DNA of 64,000 nt from Pyxidicoccus xibeiensis (GTDB taxonomy: Bacteria; Myxococcota; Myxococcia; Myxococcales; Myxococcaceae), in assembly GCF_024198175.1 (NCBI RefSeq), contig NZ_JAJVKV010000002.1:310001-374000 (forward strand), given 5' to 3'. The first letter of the stretch is position 1. Each line of letters opens with the position of its first letter. The notes beneath the pieces were generated by a model. The model saw only the letters and a program-made list of their open reading frames with translations, had not been told where the DNA came from and did no database searches. This document shows positions 46,143 to 55,083 of this stretch, piece after piece. Made by a program: the position numbers and the translations under genes.

Positions 46143-47843
46143 CTACTCCGTCTCCTCGGAAGGCGGCGTGGCGACGACCATGCCGTAGGGATTGTTCGTC
46201 CACTCGACGCCCTTCGCGTTCTTCCCGCCGGACTTGCTCCACGCCACCTCGAAGTCAGCCCAGGAGTAGACCTCCTCGCTGTTCTCATAGGGGTTGTAGA
46301 CGCGGACCATCCACTCGCCGTTGGCGTCCTGCTCCACCGCGCGCACGTTCACCCAGTGCGCTACCTGCTTCGTGCTGACGCCGAAGTCGCGCAGCTTGCC
46401 GTAAGCGTCCGCGGTGTCGATGTTCACCAGCGCGATGAGCTGGTTGCCCTCGGCGAGGAGCCGCGCCAGCTCCGCCGGCGGCCTCGTCTCGCCCGCCACG
46501 TACCTCGACGTCCAGTCCGCCTTCCCGTACATCGCCATCAGGTCGTCGCGAGAGGTCGAGTTCCCGCTGTTGAGCACGCTCGCGCTCGTTGCTCCGTTGG
46601 AATCCTTGAACAGGGTGAGCGCCTGCTGGGGCGTCAGGCCGAGCGAGGCTCCCACCGCGAGGGGGCCGCACAGGTTGTAGTGGGTGTTGCGCCAGCCCTC
46701 GCCAAAGACGGTCTCCAGGTTGAAGTACTGCGCGGAGGCGCCGTCCTGCACGGCGTACCGGCTCCACTGGCCCACCTGCCCCCGGCCCAGCTCGCTGTCC
46801 ACGCCGAGGAATGGACTCTTCACGCGCACGCCGCCCTCGGTGACGCCGTTGAAGAGCAGGTCGGTCTGCTCGCGCACGGCCGCCTGCCATTGCTCCTGGA
46901 AGACGGCCTGCCTGTCTTCGGGCGGCAGGTGGTGCCACGTCTGCCGGTCGATGGACGGCGGAGGTGGGCCGTTGGGGTCGAAGTCCGGCATCGGCCAGTC
47001 CTGCGCCACGGCCTTCTCCCGCTCGGCCTGGATGAATCGCTGCTGGCCCTCCGGCCCCAGGGCGGTCCACATGACCCGCTCCAGGTCAGGGGGCCGGGTG
47101 CCCTCCACCAGCCACTCCGGGAAGCGGGGCGGCGTGCTGTCGACGACGAGGTCCGCGGACACCCAACCCACGGTGCCATCCTGCAGCTCCACGTTCAGCC
47201 AGGTGCCGTCCGGGTTCTGGCCGAGCACCTGCATCCGGTCACCCGCCTGCTGCGTGTCGATGATGGTGGTGCCCTGGGTGCCCGGGCTGTTGCGGATGTT
47301 GGTGTTCCCGGTCGACGTCGGGCTGACCCAGCGCTCGTCGTCCGCGACCTGGCGGCTGGCCACACCGGACAGGCCCAGCTGCTGGATGAGGGCCTCGCGC
47401 CCCGGCCCCGGAGGCGTGGAGAGGACCTGCTTGGCCTGGGCGGCGGGAATGGAGACGGGCTGGGAGTACTGGGGGTGCATGGCCTGCCACTGGCCCAGCG
47501 TCTCGTAACGCACCTGGGGGTGGTTGGGGTCCACCACGGAGCCGTCCGGCCTGCGCACCAGGGCGTGGCCGACGCCGTCGCGCGAGTCCTTCATGAGGAC
47601 GATGGAGTCTCCGGGCCGAGCCAGGCCCACGGCCTTCTCGAGGCAGTTGGCGCGTCCGTCTCCCAGCTGCTCCGTGTGCAGGCTGCTCCCCGCGGGGGAG
47701 GAGGGCACGAACTGGGAGGTCGAGGCGAACTGGAACGGCGGGGGTGCCGCCGCCGGCTGCTGCTGCACGGGGCCGGCCTTGGCGGGCGCGGGCGCCGGGG
47801 CGGGGGGCGGGGGCGGTGGCGCGAAGCGGGGGAACTTGATCAT
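46143..47843 (-). CDS. Tandem paralogue A: Pro-rich protein with two papain-like sites and an SH3-like domain
   Basis: 566 residues. Order: start MIKFPRF, then a Pro/Ala-rich segment (8-36); a short papain-like domain with Cys67 (RANCLEKA), His93 (GHALVR) and Asp105 (VVDP); an SH3-like domain (about 176-235, GTTIIDTQQAGDRMQVLG and WVSADLVV); a linker rich in Trp and Pro; and a C39-like domain with Cys392 (NLCGPLA), His496 (AHWVNV) and Asn517 (VYNP). Both sites look complete. No signal peptide, so any export would use another route. It is 154 bases downstream of a paralogue on the same strand. Plausibly a peptidase effector or toxin; function unproven. Confidence 0.85.
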   Translation of the reverse strand: MIKFPRFAPPPPPPAPAPAPAKAGPVQQQPAAAPPPFQFASTSQFVPSSPAGSSLHTEQLGDGRANCLEKAVGLARPGDSIVLMKDSRDGVGHALVRRPDGSVVDPNHPQVRYETLGQWQAMHPQYSQPVSIPAAQAKQVLSTPPGPGREALIQQLGLSGVASRQVADDERWVSPTSTGNTNIRNSPGTQGTTIIDTQQAGDRMQVLGQNPDGTWLNVELQDGTVGWVSADLVVDSTPPRFPEWLVEGTRPPDLERVMWTALGPEGQQRFIQAEREKAVAQDWPMPDFDPNGPPPPSIDRQTWHHLPPEDRQAVFQEQWQAAVREQTDLLFNGVTEGGVRVKSPFLGVDSELGRGQVGQWSRYAVQDGASAQYFNLETVFGEGWRNTHYNLCGPLAVGASLGLTPQQALTLFKDSNGATSASVLNSGNSTSRDDLMAMYGKADWTSRYVAGETRPPAELARLLAEGNQLIALVNIDTADAYGKLRDFGVSTKQVAHWVNVRAVEQDANGEWMVRVYNPYENSEEVYSWADFEVAWSKSGGKNAKGVEWTNNPYGMVVATPPSEETE

Positions 47844-47925
47844 GGTGGGGCGACCTCTCTGACGAAGACTGCCTGTCTCCAGGACAAGCCTTCCTGTTCA
47901 AGTGTCGCGCCCAAACCGACACCGG

Positions 47926-47947
47926 TTGAATTAAGCCGAGTTAAATC
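47926..47947 (-). promoter_or_regulatory. Duplicated AT-rich promoter element, copy A
   Basis: TTGAATTAAGCCGAGTTAAATC, a 22-base imperfect palindrome (ATTAA-N6-TTAAAT core), about 85-105 bases upstream of paralogue A. An exact copy lies at the same place upstream of paralogue B. The roughly 100 bases from here to the ATG are nearly identical between copies. Confidence 0.5.
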
Positions 47948-47997
47948 CGTGCTGTTGTCTCGGTCGGCACTCAAGTGCCCGCCCGTTTCCAGAGCCG

Positions 47998-49686
47998 CTA
48001 TTCCGTTGTCGCTGCCGGGGGCGTGGCGACGACCATGCCGTAGGGCGTGTTGCCCGCCGTCTTGCTCCACGAGGCTTCGAAAGTACTCCAGGAATAGACC
48101 TCCTCACGGTTCTCGAAGGGGTTGTAGACGCGGACCATCCACTCGCCGTTGGCGTCCTGCTCCACCGCGCGCACGTTCACCCAGTGCGCCACCTGCTTCG
48201 TGCTGACGCTCATGTCGCGCAGCCTGCCGTCCGCGCCCTTGGTGTCGATGTTCACCAGCGCGATGAGCTGCTTGCCGTCCTCGAGGAACATCATCAGCTC
48301 TTCCGGGAGCTGATGTTTGGCCTGTGTCTCCGACGTCCAGCCCGCCGCCGTGAACATCTTGCCCAGCTCCCCACCGTCGGTCGTGGATTCGTTCTTGAGT
48401 GAGGTCTCGCTGAACGGGACATTGGAGTTCTTGAACAGGGTGAGCGCCTGCTGGGGCGTCAGGCCGAGCGAGGCCGCCACCGCCAGCGGACCGCACAGGT
48501 TGTTGTGGATCACCTCCCATCCCTTGCCGAAGACCTTCGCCAGGTTGAAGTACTGCGCGGCGTTGCTCTTCGGCTCGATATAGCGACTCCACTGGCCCAC
48601 CCGCCCTCTGCCCACATCACTGTCCACGCCGAGGAACGGACTCGTCACCACCACGCCGGCGTCGAGTCTGGCTTTGGCTTCGGGGTCGTCATTGAAGAGC
48701 AGGGCCGTCTGCTCGCGCACACCGGCCTGCCACTGCTCGCGGAAGATGGCCTGCTTGTCTTCGGGCGGCAGGTGGTTCCACGTCTGTGGGTCGATGGAGG
48801 GGGGCGGGGGGCCGTCGACGTTGAACTCCGGCATCGGCCAGTCCTGCGCCACGGCCTTCTCCCGCTCGGCCTGGATGAACTGCTGCTGGCCGTCCGGCCC
48901 CAGGGCGTCCCACATGACCCGCTCCAGCTCGGGGGGGCGGGTACCCTCGGCCAACCACTGGGGGAAGCGCGGCGGCTGTGGGGGCACCGTCTCGTTGACG
49001 TCCGTCGCGGATATCCAGCCCTGGGTTCCATCCTGCATCTGCACCAGCAACCGGGATTTGTCCTTGCTCTCGGAGAGCACCAGCAGCCGGTCACCCGCCT
49101 TCTGGTAGGTCGTGACTGCCGAGTCCGGGGCGGCGGTGCTACGGACCGTGACGGCCCCCGTCGGGGTGACCCAGCGCTCGCCGTCCGCGACCTGGCGGCT
49201 GGCCACACCGGACAGGCCCAGCTGCTGGATGAGGGCCTCGCGCTGTGGCCCCGGAGGGGTGGAGAGGACCTGCCTGGCCTGGGCGGCGGGAATGGAGACG
49301 GGCTGGGAGTACTGCGGATGCATGGCCTGCCACTGGCCCAGGGTCTCGTAGCGCACCTGCGGGTGGTTGGGGTCGACCACGGAGCCGTCCGGCCTGCGCA
49401 CCAGGGCGTGACCGACGCCGTCGCGCGAGTCCTTCATGAGGACGATGGAGTCTCCGGGCCGAGCCAGGCCCACGGCCTTCTCGAGGCAGTTGGCGCGTCC
49501 GTCTCCCAGTTGCTCCGTGTGCAGGCTGCTCCCCGCGGGGGAGGAGGGCACGAACTGGGAGGTCGAGGCGAACTGGAACGGCGGGGGTGCCGCCGCCGGC
49601 TGCTGCTGCGCGGGGCCGGCCTTGGCGGGCGCGGGGGCCGGAGCGGGAGGCGGGGGCGGCGGCGCGAAGCGGGGGAACTTGATCAT
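47998..49686 (-). CDS. Tandem paralogue B: Pro-rich protein with two papain-like sites and an SH3-like domain
   Basis: 562 residues, same layout as paralogue A. The first 175 residues differ at only about five positions (about 97% identity) and carry the same Cys67/His93/Asp105. The SH3-like segment (about 176-235) is largely different (VTTYQKAGDRLLVLSESKD). The C-terminal site is Cys398 (NLCGPLA), His501 (AHWVNV) and Asn522 (VYNP), with identical residues around the His/Asn but many changes between. It lies 98 bases after the stop of the LytTR regulator gene on the same strand; the duplicated upstream block includes the last codons of that gene. Confidence 0.85.
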   Translation of the reverse strand: MIKFPRFAPPPPPPAPAPAPAKAGPAQQQPAAAPPPFQFASTSQFVPSSPAGSSLHTEQLGDGRANCLEKAVGLARPGDSIVLMKDSRDGVGHALVRRPDGSVVDPNHPQVRYETLGQWQAMHPQYSQPVSIPAAQARQVLSTPPGPQREALIQQLGLSGVASRQVADGERWVTPTGAVTVRSTAAPDSAVTTYQKAGDRLLVLSESKDKSRLLVQMQDGTQGWISATDVNETVPPQPPRFPQWLAEGTRPPELERVMWDALGPDGQQQFIQAEREKAVAQDWPMPEFNVDGPPPPSIDPQTWNHLPPEDKQAIFREQWQAGVREQTALLFNDDPEAKARLDAGVVVTSPFLGVDSDVGRGRVGQWSRYIEPKSNAAQYFNLAKVFGKGWEVIHNNLCGPLAVAASLGLTPQQALTLFKNSNVPFSETSLKNESTTDGGELGKMFTAAGWTSETQAKHQLPEELMMFLEDGKQLIALVNIDTKGADGRLRDMSVSTKQVAHWVNVRAVEQDANGEWMVRVYNPFENREEVYSWSTFEASWSKTAGNTPYGMVVATPPAATTE

Positions 49687-49768
49687 GGCGGGGCGACCTC
49701 TCTGACGAAGACTGCCTGTCTCCAGGACAAGCCTTCCTGTCCAAGTGTCGCGCCCAATCGAACGCGGG

Positions 49769-49790
49769 TTGAATTAAGCCGAGTTAAATC
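49769..49790 (-). promoter_or_regulatory. Duplicated AT-rich promoter element, copy B
   Basis: Identical 22-base sequence to 47926-47947. It includes the LytTR stop codon (49784-49786), so this copy is at the likely original position and copy A arose by duplication of B with its promoter. Confidence 0.5.
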
Positions 49791-50485
49791 AACGGTGTTC
49801 CCAGCAGCGCCTTGAGGGCCTTCACCCGGCTCCGGCCCACGGGAAGCCGGGTTCCGTCCTTCAGCTCCACTGCCGTGCGGGAGCCCTCCAGGGTCCACAG
49901 GCGCGTCACGTCCTGGAGCGGCACCAGGTGCGACCGGTGGATGCGCACGAAATCTGTAGGCAGCAGCGCCTCCAGCCGGTCCAGGCTCTTCTCGCTCAGC
50001 TCGGTGCGGCCGTCTCTCAGCACCAGCTCCGCGTAGTCCCCGGCGCCCTGGATGTAGGCCACCTCTTCCAGCGGCACGCGGAGGATGCTGCCGCCCTTGC
50101 GCACGGCCAGGGTCCGCAGGGGCCCAGCGGCTCGCCCCTGGACGCGGGACAGGGCCTTCTCCAGTCGCTCCCGTGTGTAGGGCTTGGCCACGAAGTCCAG
50201 CACCCCCAGCTCGAAGGCGCGCAGGGCCTGGTCCGTGTTGGCCGACACCACCACCGTGTGGAAGGAGCCCGCCGTCACCTCGTCCAGAAGCTGGAAGCCG
50301 TCCTCCCCCGAGAGGTTCAGGTCCAGCAGCACCAGGTCCACGGTGCGGCCGGCCAGAACCTCCTGAGCGTCGGCGAGGCTGTCGCGCACCAGCGGGGGCG
50401 GCGTGCCCTGGGGCATCAGCTCCTGGCAGAGCCGCGCCAGGCGCCGGGCCGCCATCGGTTCATCCTCCACGATGAGCACCCTCAT
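49784..50485 (-). CDS. LytTR-family response regulator
   Basis: 233 residues. Receiver domain (1-120) with the phospho-acceptor in VDLVLLDLNLSGEDG and the conserved Lys in DFVAKPYTRERLE; LytTR DNA-binding domain at about 135-233 (VAYIQGAGDYAEL, LPTDFVRIHRSHLV, and GRSRVKALKAL). ATG at 50485 chosen for its GGAGG. It overlaps the histidine kinase stop by 4 bases, so the two are translated together. Its nearest possible targets are the tandem paralogues downstream. Confidence 0.94.
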   Translation of the reverse strand: MRVLIVEDEPMAARRLARLCQELMPQGTPPPLVRDSLADAQEVLAGRTVDLVLLDLNLSGEDGFQLLDEVTAGSFHTVVVSANTDQALRAFELGVLDFVAKPYTRERLEKALSRVQGRAAGPLRTLAVRKGGSILRVPLEEVAYIQGAGDYAELVLRDGRTELSEKSLDRLEALLPTDFVRIHRSHLVPLQDVTRLWTLEGSRTAVELKDGTRLPVGRSRVKALKALLGTPLI

Positions 50486-52158
50486 GCCGGGACCTCCATC
50501 ACCGTCGTCCAGCCCGCTTCCGTAGGCCCGGCCACCAGGCTCCACGCGCCGGGGAACGTCTCGTCCAGCCGCGCCTCGAGGTAGCGGGTGCCCGTGCCGT
50601 CCCCCAGGCCCGGCGTGGCCTTCGCTCCGGCGGGGGCACTGAAGGTGTAGCGCCGGCGCCCTCCCGCGCGTCCCTCCTGCAGCCGGAAGGCGACCGGCGT
50701 CGTGTAGCGGTTGTGGCTGAAGGCATTCTCCAGCAGCGTCTGAAGCACGGCCGGAGGGATGCGGGCTTCGCCATCCACGTTCGGGGCCTCCAGGGTGAAG
50801 GCGAGGCCGTGGCGGTAGCCCATGACCTCCAGATAGGCGCGGCAGAGCTCCAGCTCGCGTGCCAGTGGGATGTCCCGCTCACCCGACACGCCGAGGAGGT
50901 GCCGGTACACCGCGCCCAGCGACTCGATGAAGCGCACCGCCTGGGCGGGCTCCGTCTCCACCCACTCGCTCACCGCGCCCAGGGTGTTCATCAGGAAGTG
51001 GGGCTGGATGCTGCGCTTGAGCAGCTCCAGCTGCAGGCGCTCCGAGGCGCGAGTGGCCGACTCCAGCCGCTGGTGCTGGCGCCGGAGCTGGTACGCGTGG
51101 GCCGCCCCCAGGCACAGCAGCAGGCCTCCGAAGGCGATGAAGAAGCCACGCTCGGCGAAGACCATCGGCGACGCGAGGTAGAGCGCCATCGCGAAGCCCA
51201 GCCCTCCCAGGGCGGCCCACGCGCCCGGCTCCCGCCGCCACCGGGCCCGCAGGGCGATGACGAGCGAGACGACGAGCGAGAGCCCCAGGGCCACGGTGTT
51301 CCTGCCATCGAAGCCCGCGACGCCGGTGAGCAGCAGCAGGCCCACGGCCAGCGCGCCCCACCAGGGGGCCCGGCGCGGCTCGCGGAAGGCCGCGTGCAGG
51401 GTGGCGGGAAGCAGGACGGCCGCTGCCAGAACGGAGGCGAACAGGAGCCAGAGCCGGACGATGTGCAGATGATAGGGATAGCTCGCCAGCCCCCGCCACG
51501 CCTCGAGGAGCAGCTGCGCCGAGGCGGCGAGGCAGAGCAGCCCGAGGAGCAGGGTAGCGCGATTGCGCCGCTCCATGAAGTACCGCGCGAGGTGGTGCAG
51601 GCCCATCAGCACCAGCGCCCCCAGCATGGCCAGGGAGGGCACGAGCCAGAGCAGGCGGCCCCGGGCGAGCTGGGATGCCTCGCCCACCCGCAGCTGGTAC
51701 AGCGTGCCGACGGGCTGGAACCCCCGATGGTGCGCGGAGCCGCGGATGACCAGCAGGTGCGGGCCCGGCGTGGCGTGCTCCGGTGGAAGGGGAAGCAGGA
51801 CGTCCACGATGCCGGGCAGCTCCTCCGCGGGTGTGCGCCCCACGCGACCGTTGCGGCCGAGAGGAGCACCGTCCCACCACGCCTCCCACGAGCCCAGCAG
51901 GGAGAGGGCCAGGGCGGGCGTGGGCGCGTCCGGCGCTCGCGGAGGGACGTCGACGCGGAGGCGAAGCCAGAAGGGCCCTGGTCCCTCGGAGATGCGCGAC
52001 CGGTCGACGGTGCGCCAGCCTTCACCACCCGGGTCCAGGGCGCGCTCCACGGGAAGGTCTTCCGCATGGACCTCCACCAGGTCCGCGTCGACCGCGGGCC
52101 CCGGCGTCTGGGCGGGCAGGAGGAGTCCCAGCGACGCGATGAGCAGCCAGCAAGCCAT
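50482..52158 (-). CDS. LytS/YehU-type sensor histidine kinase
   Basis: 558 residues. Signal peptide, then a 7TMR-DISM-like periplasmic jelly-roll domain (about 45-165, with LGSWEAWWDGAPLGRNG), seven predicted membrane segments (about 170-370), and a His_kinase domain with the phospho-acceptor in SIQPHFLMNTLGA. The C-terminal ATPase part is short: the N box LLENAFSHN is present, but the G-boxes are weak. Partner is the overlapping LytTR regulator. It probably senses a cell-envelope or carbohydrate signal, as is inferred for 7TMR-DISM proteins. Confidence 0.9.
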   Translation of the reverse strand: MACWLLIASLGLLLPAQTPGPAVDADLVEVHAEDLPVERALDPGGEGWRTVDRSRISEGPGPFWLRLRVDVPPRAPDAPTPALALSLLGSWEAWWDGAPLGRNGRVGRTPAEELPGIVDVLLPLPPEHATPGPHLLVIRGSAHHRGFQPVGTLYQLRVGEASQLARGRLLWLVPSLAMLGALVLMGLHHLARYFMERRNRATLLLGLLCLAASAQLLLEAWRGLASYPYHLHIVRLWLLFASVLAAAVLLPATLHAAFREPRRAPWWGALAVGLLLLTGVAGFDGRNTVALGLSLVVSLVIALRARWRREPGAWAALGGLGFAMALYLASPMVFAERGFFIAFGGLLLCLGAAHAYQLRRQHQRLESATRASERLQLELLKRSIQPHFLMNTLGAVSEWVETEPAQAVRFIESLGAVYRHLLGVSGERDIPLARELELCRAYLEVMGYRHGLAFTLEAPNVDGEARIPPAVLQTLLENAFSHNRYTTPVAFRLQEGRAGGRRRYTFSAPAGAKATPGLGDGTGTRYLEARLDETFPGAWSLVAGPTEAGWTTVMEVPA

Positions 52159-52226
52159 GACGCCAGCATACGCAGTCCGGTGCCGCCCGCCTCGCAGCTG
52201 GGCGACGCCACGAGCCGTTGGGCGAT

Positions 52227-52242
52227 GCCCGCCCCTGCGGGC
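52227..52242. repeat. Hairpin in the hydrolase leader
   Basis: GCCCGC (52227-52232) and GCGGGC (52237-52242), loop CCCT, 46 bases before the hydrolase ATG. Confidence 0.35.
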
Positions 52243-52287
52243 CTCGGACGACTCCTAGTGTTGGCGCACACCCACTGGAGGACATCC

Positions 52288-53694
52288 ATGCGAGCCGTGC
52301 TGCTCTTCACCCTGCTCACCCCCCTGGTCCTGGCACATGCCGAGGGCCTTCGCTTCGAACCCCACACCTTCCACGCGAAGGATGGACGGACGGTGGAGAC
52401 TGAGCTGGGCAGCCTGACGGTCCCCGTGCGGCACGCCCGGCCCGAAGGCCCGTCGTTGACGCTGCGCTTCGTGCGCTTCAAGAGCACGAACCCCACGCCC
52501 GGGGCGCCCATCGTGTACCTGGCGGGCGGGCCGGGCGGCTCGGGCATCGACGCCGCGAAATACGTCCGCCATGACCTCTTCCTCGCGCTGCGCGAGGTGG
52601 CGGACGTCATCGCGCTGGACCAGCGCGGCACGGGCCAGTCCACCTTCCACGCCGAGCTGAGCCACGCCTGGTCGGTGCCGCTGGACAGCCCGATGGACGA
52701 GGCGATGCTCACCGCGAAGGTGAAGGCGTCCGCCACCGAGGCCGCGAAGGCGTGGACGGCGGCGGGCGTGGACCTGGGCGCCTACACCACGGTGGAGAGC
52801 GCCGAGGACCTGGAGTCCCTGCGTGAGGCGCTGGGCGTTCCCCGCCTGAGCCTCTGGGGCATCAGCTATGGAACGCACCTGGGGCTGGCATACCTGCGGC
52901 GCCATGCGGACCGGGTGGACCGCGTCATCCTCGCGGGAGTGGAGGGGCCGGACGACACCTGGAAGCGCCCCGCGCATGCCGAGGCGCTGCTGGACCGCTG
53001 GGATGCGGTGCTGCGCGCCAAGGATGCGAAGGGTCCGGGACTCCGGGCCCGGCTGCGGACGCTGCTGGACGCGCTGGGGCGCCGTCCTCGCGCCGTGAAG
53101 TTCACCGACTCGAAGACGGGCGCGGAGCGGACGTGGATGGCGACCCGGTTCGACGTGCAGCGGTTGGTGTTCGAGTCGATGCGAGACCCGGCCACCTTCC
53201 AGCGCTTCCTGATGCTGCTGCCGGCGCTGGAGGCGGGGAGCTACGAGCTGGTGGCCCCGTTCGCAGCGGGCTTCCGGGATGGAGCATGGGCGCCCATGTC
53301 GGTGGCCATGGATGCGGCCTCCGGCATCAGCCCCGCGCGCCGCGCCCGGATTGCCCGCGAGGCCCGCACGGCTCTCTTGGGCAACGCGGTCAACGCGGGC
53401 ATGGTCGAGGCTGCCTGGCTCCCCGGCGTGGTGGACCTGGGTGAAGGCTTCCGGGGGCCGCTGAAGGCCCGGACTCCCGTGCTGATGATCAGCGGCACGC
53501 TGGATGGCCGCACCGCGCCCGACAACGCGGAGGCCCTGCGCCCTGGCCTGTCCAACGCCGTGCACCTGGTGCTGGAGGGCGCGGGCCATGACGGCCTGTT
53601 CCAGTCGGACCCGCGCATCCTGGAGCGCATGAAGTCCTTCCTGCGGGGCGAGAAGCTTGCGGACGAACGCCTCCAGCTTCCGCCAGCGCCCTGA
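52288..53694 (+). CDS. Secreted alpha/beta-hydrolase (tripeptidyl aminopeptidase-like)
   Basis: 468 residues. Signal peptide 1-18. The oxyanion-hole AGGPGGSG motif, ALDQRGTGQS and the nucleophile elbow GISYG (Ser near residue 193), plus the late LISGTLDGRTAP Asp and GAGHDGLF His, complete the triad. This matches the proline-iminopeptidase/TAP family (C-terminal TAP-like domain). Likely acts on peptides or esters outside the cytoplasm, useful to a protein-eating predator. GGAGGAC lies before the ATG. Divergent from the histidine kinase. Confidence 0.9.
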   Translation: MRAVLLFTLLTPLVLAHAEGLRFEPHTFHAKDGRTVETELGSLTVPVRHARPEGPSLTLRFVRFKSTNPTPGAPIVYLAGGPGGSGIDAAKYVRHDLFLALREVADVIALDQRGTGQSTFHAELSHAWSVPLDSPMDEAMLTAKVKASATEAAKAWTAAGVDLGAYTTVESAEDLESLREALGVPRLSLWGISYGTHLGLAYLRRHADRVDRVILAGVEGPDDTWKRPAHAEALLDRWDAVLRAKDAKGPGLRARLRTLLDALGRRPRAVKFTDSKTGAERTWMATRFDVQRLVFESMRDPATFQRFLMLLPALEAGSYELVAPFAAGFRDGAWAPMSVAMDAASGISPARRARIAREARTALLGNAVNAGMVEAAWLPGVVDLGEGFRGPLKARTPVLMISGTLDGRTAPDNAEALRPGLSNAVHLVLEGAGHDGLFQSDPRILERMKSFLRGEKLADERLQLPPAP

Positions 53695-53709
53695 GCTGCC
53701 GCGGCGCGC

Positions 53710-54936
53710 TCAGCTCCGCGTGAAGCGCACGTGGAGCGAGCTGGGCCCGCGGTCCTGGAAGTTGGAGCCCTGGTAGTTGTAGGGCTTGCCGACCAGCTCC
53801 CAGCTCGGGAACGTGAGCAGCGCGCGCAGGGCCTCCTCGACTTCGAGGCGGATGAGGGAGGCGCCCGGGCAGTAGTGGGCGCCCACGCCGAACGTCACAT
53901 GCCGGTTGGAGGTCCGGGTGATGTCGAAGCGGTCCGGGTCGGAGAACACCTCGGGGTCGCGATTGGCCGCGGCGACCATGGCGTGGACGAACCGTCCCTT
54001 GGGGATGCGCGTGCCGCTGAGCTCCGTGTCCTCCACGCACAGCCGGTTGATGGAGAGGACGGCCGGCTCGTGGCGAAGGCTCTCCTCGATGGCGCCCCGG
54101 ATGAGGCCGGGGTTCGCCCGCAGCGCGCGCAGCTGCTCGGGGTGCTTGATGAGCGCGAGGACCGTGTTGGTGAGCTGGTTCGTCGACGTGACGAAGCCCG
54201 CGCCAATCATCTGGAAGGACTGGATGACGGCCTCGCCCGCGAGCTGGGGATTGCCGTCCTCGGCCGCGATGAACTGGCTGACGAGGTCGTCCCCGGGCGC
54301 CGCACGGCGCTTCTCCACGAGGTCCCTCAGGTAGGCCACCATGTCACTGGAGGTCCGCCGGATGGAGGTCCTCACGTCGTCCGTGCCGACTGCCGCGGCC
54401 GCGGGCTTGAGCAGGTCCTTCGCCCAGCGCTTGAACTGCGGCCGGTCCGCCTCGGGAAGCGCGAACAGCTCGGCGATGGCGTTGATGGCGATGGGCTCCG
54501 CGAAGTCCACGACGACGTCCATCTCGCCCTGACGCAGGCCCTTCTCCAGGGCCTTCTCCACGAGCGCCGTGAGCCGGGGGCGGAAGCGCTCGAGCGCCGC
54601 GGGCGTGAAGCCCTTCATGATGAGCTGACGCAGCAGCGGGTGGCGGGGCGCATCCTGGAAGAAGGCGAGCCGGGACCAGGTCGCGAGCATGTCCTTCGAC
54701 GCCGCATCCTCCCCCAGCAGCCCGAGGCTCCCCAGCATCTCGTTCGCGCGCTTCGAGGTGAACTGCGGGTTCTTGGCGAGCGCCTCGATGTCCGCGCCGC
54801 GCGTGATGACGAAGCCCTGGATGGGCTCGAGGAAATAGACAGGGGCCTGGGTGCGCAGCCGCTCGAAGGTGGGGAAGGGATTGGCGAAGAAGCTCTCGCT
54901 CATCAAGTCGAACTCGGTACCGGCGCCTGCGCTCAT
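53710..54936 (-). CDS. Cytochrome P450 with altered I-helix motif
   Basis: 408 residues, a soluble bacterial P450. The haem Cys356 is in FGVGAHYCPGA; ExxR is Glu285-Arg288. The I helix reads GAGFVTST: the AGxxT threonine (Thr250) is present but the acid normally before it (AGxET or AGxDT) is Val249. That acid usually relays protons for oxygen activation, so chemistry may differ (a peroxygenase, isomerase or substrate-assisted route are possible). Start 54936 chosen for its GGAGAG. No ferredoxin gene adjacent. Confidence 0.93.
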   Translation of the reverse strand: MSAGAGTEFDLMSESFFANPFPTFERLRTQAPVYFLEPIQGFVITRGADIEALAKNPQFTSKRANEMLGSLGLLGEDAASKDMLATWSRLAFFQDAPRHPLLRQLIMKGFTPAALERFRPRLTALVEKALEKGLRQGEMDVVVDFAEPIAINAIAELFALPEADRPQFKRWAKDLLKPAAAAVGTDDVRTSIRRTSSDMVAYLRDLVEKRRAAPGDDLVSQFIAAEDGNPQLAGEAVIQSFQMIGAGFVTSTNQLTNTVLALIKHPEQLRALRANPGLIRGAIEESLRHEPAVLSINRLCVEDTELSGTRIPKGRFVHAMVAAANRDPEVFSDPDRFDITRTSNRHVTFGVGAHYCPGASLIRLEVEEALRALLTFPSWELVGKPYNYQGSNFQDRGPSSLHVRFTRS

Positions 54937-55083
54937 CTTCTCTCCAGTGGGGTGTGGCAAGAGCGCGGGAAGATAGCGTGGCAGCAGCTCCTGGCGCGCG
55001 CCTGGGCGCCAGGATGTGCTCCAGGCGTGTCAGCAAGCGCGAGCGCTTCTCTTCCCGCGGCCCCTGGAACAGGATGCTGGCGG

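Noticed and set aside
46143..49790. The near-identical blocks as an insertion sequence or mobile element
   Set aside because: No transposase, terminal repeats or target duplications; the pattern fits simple tandem gene duplication.
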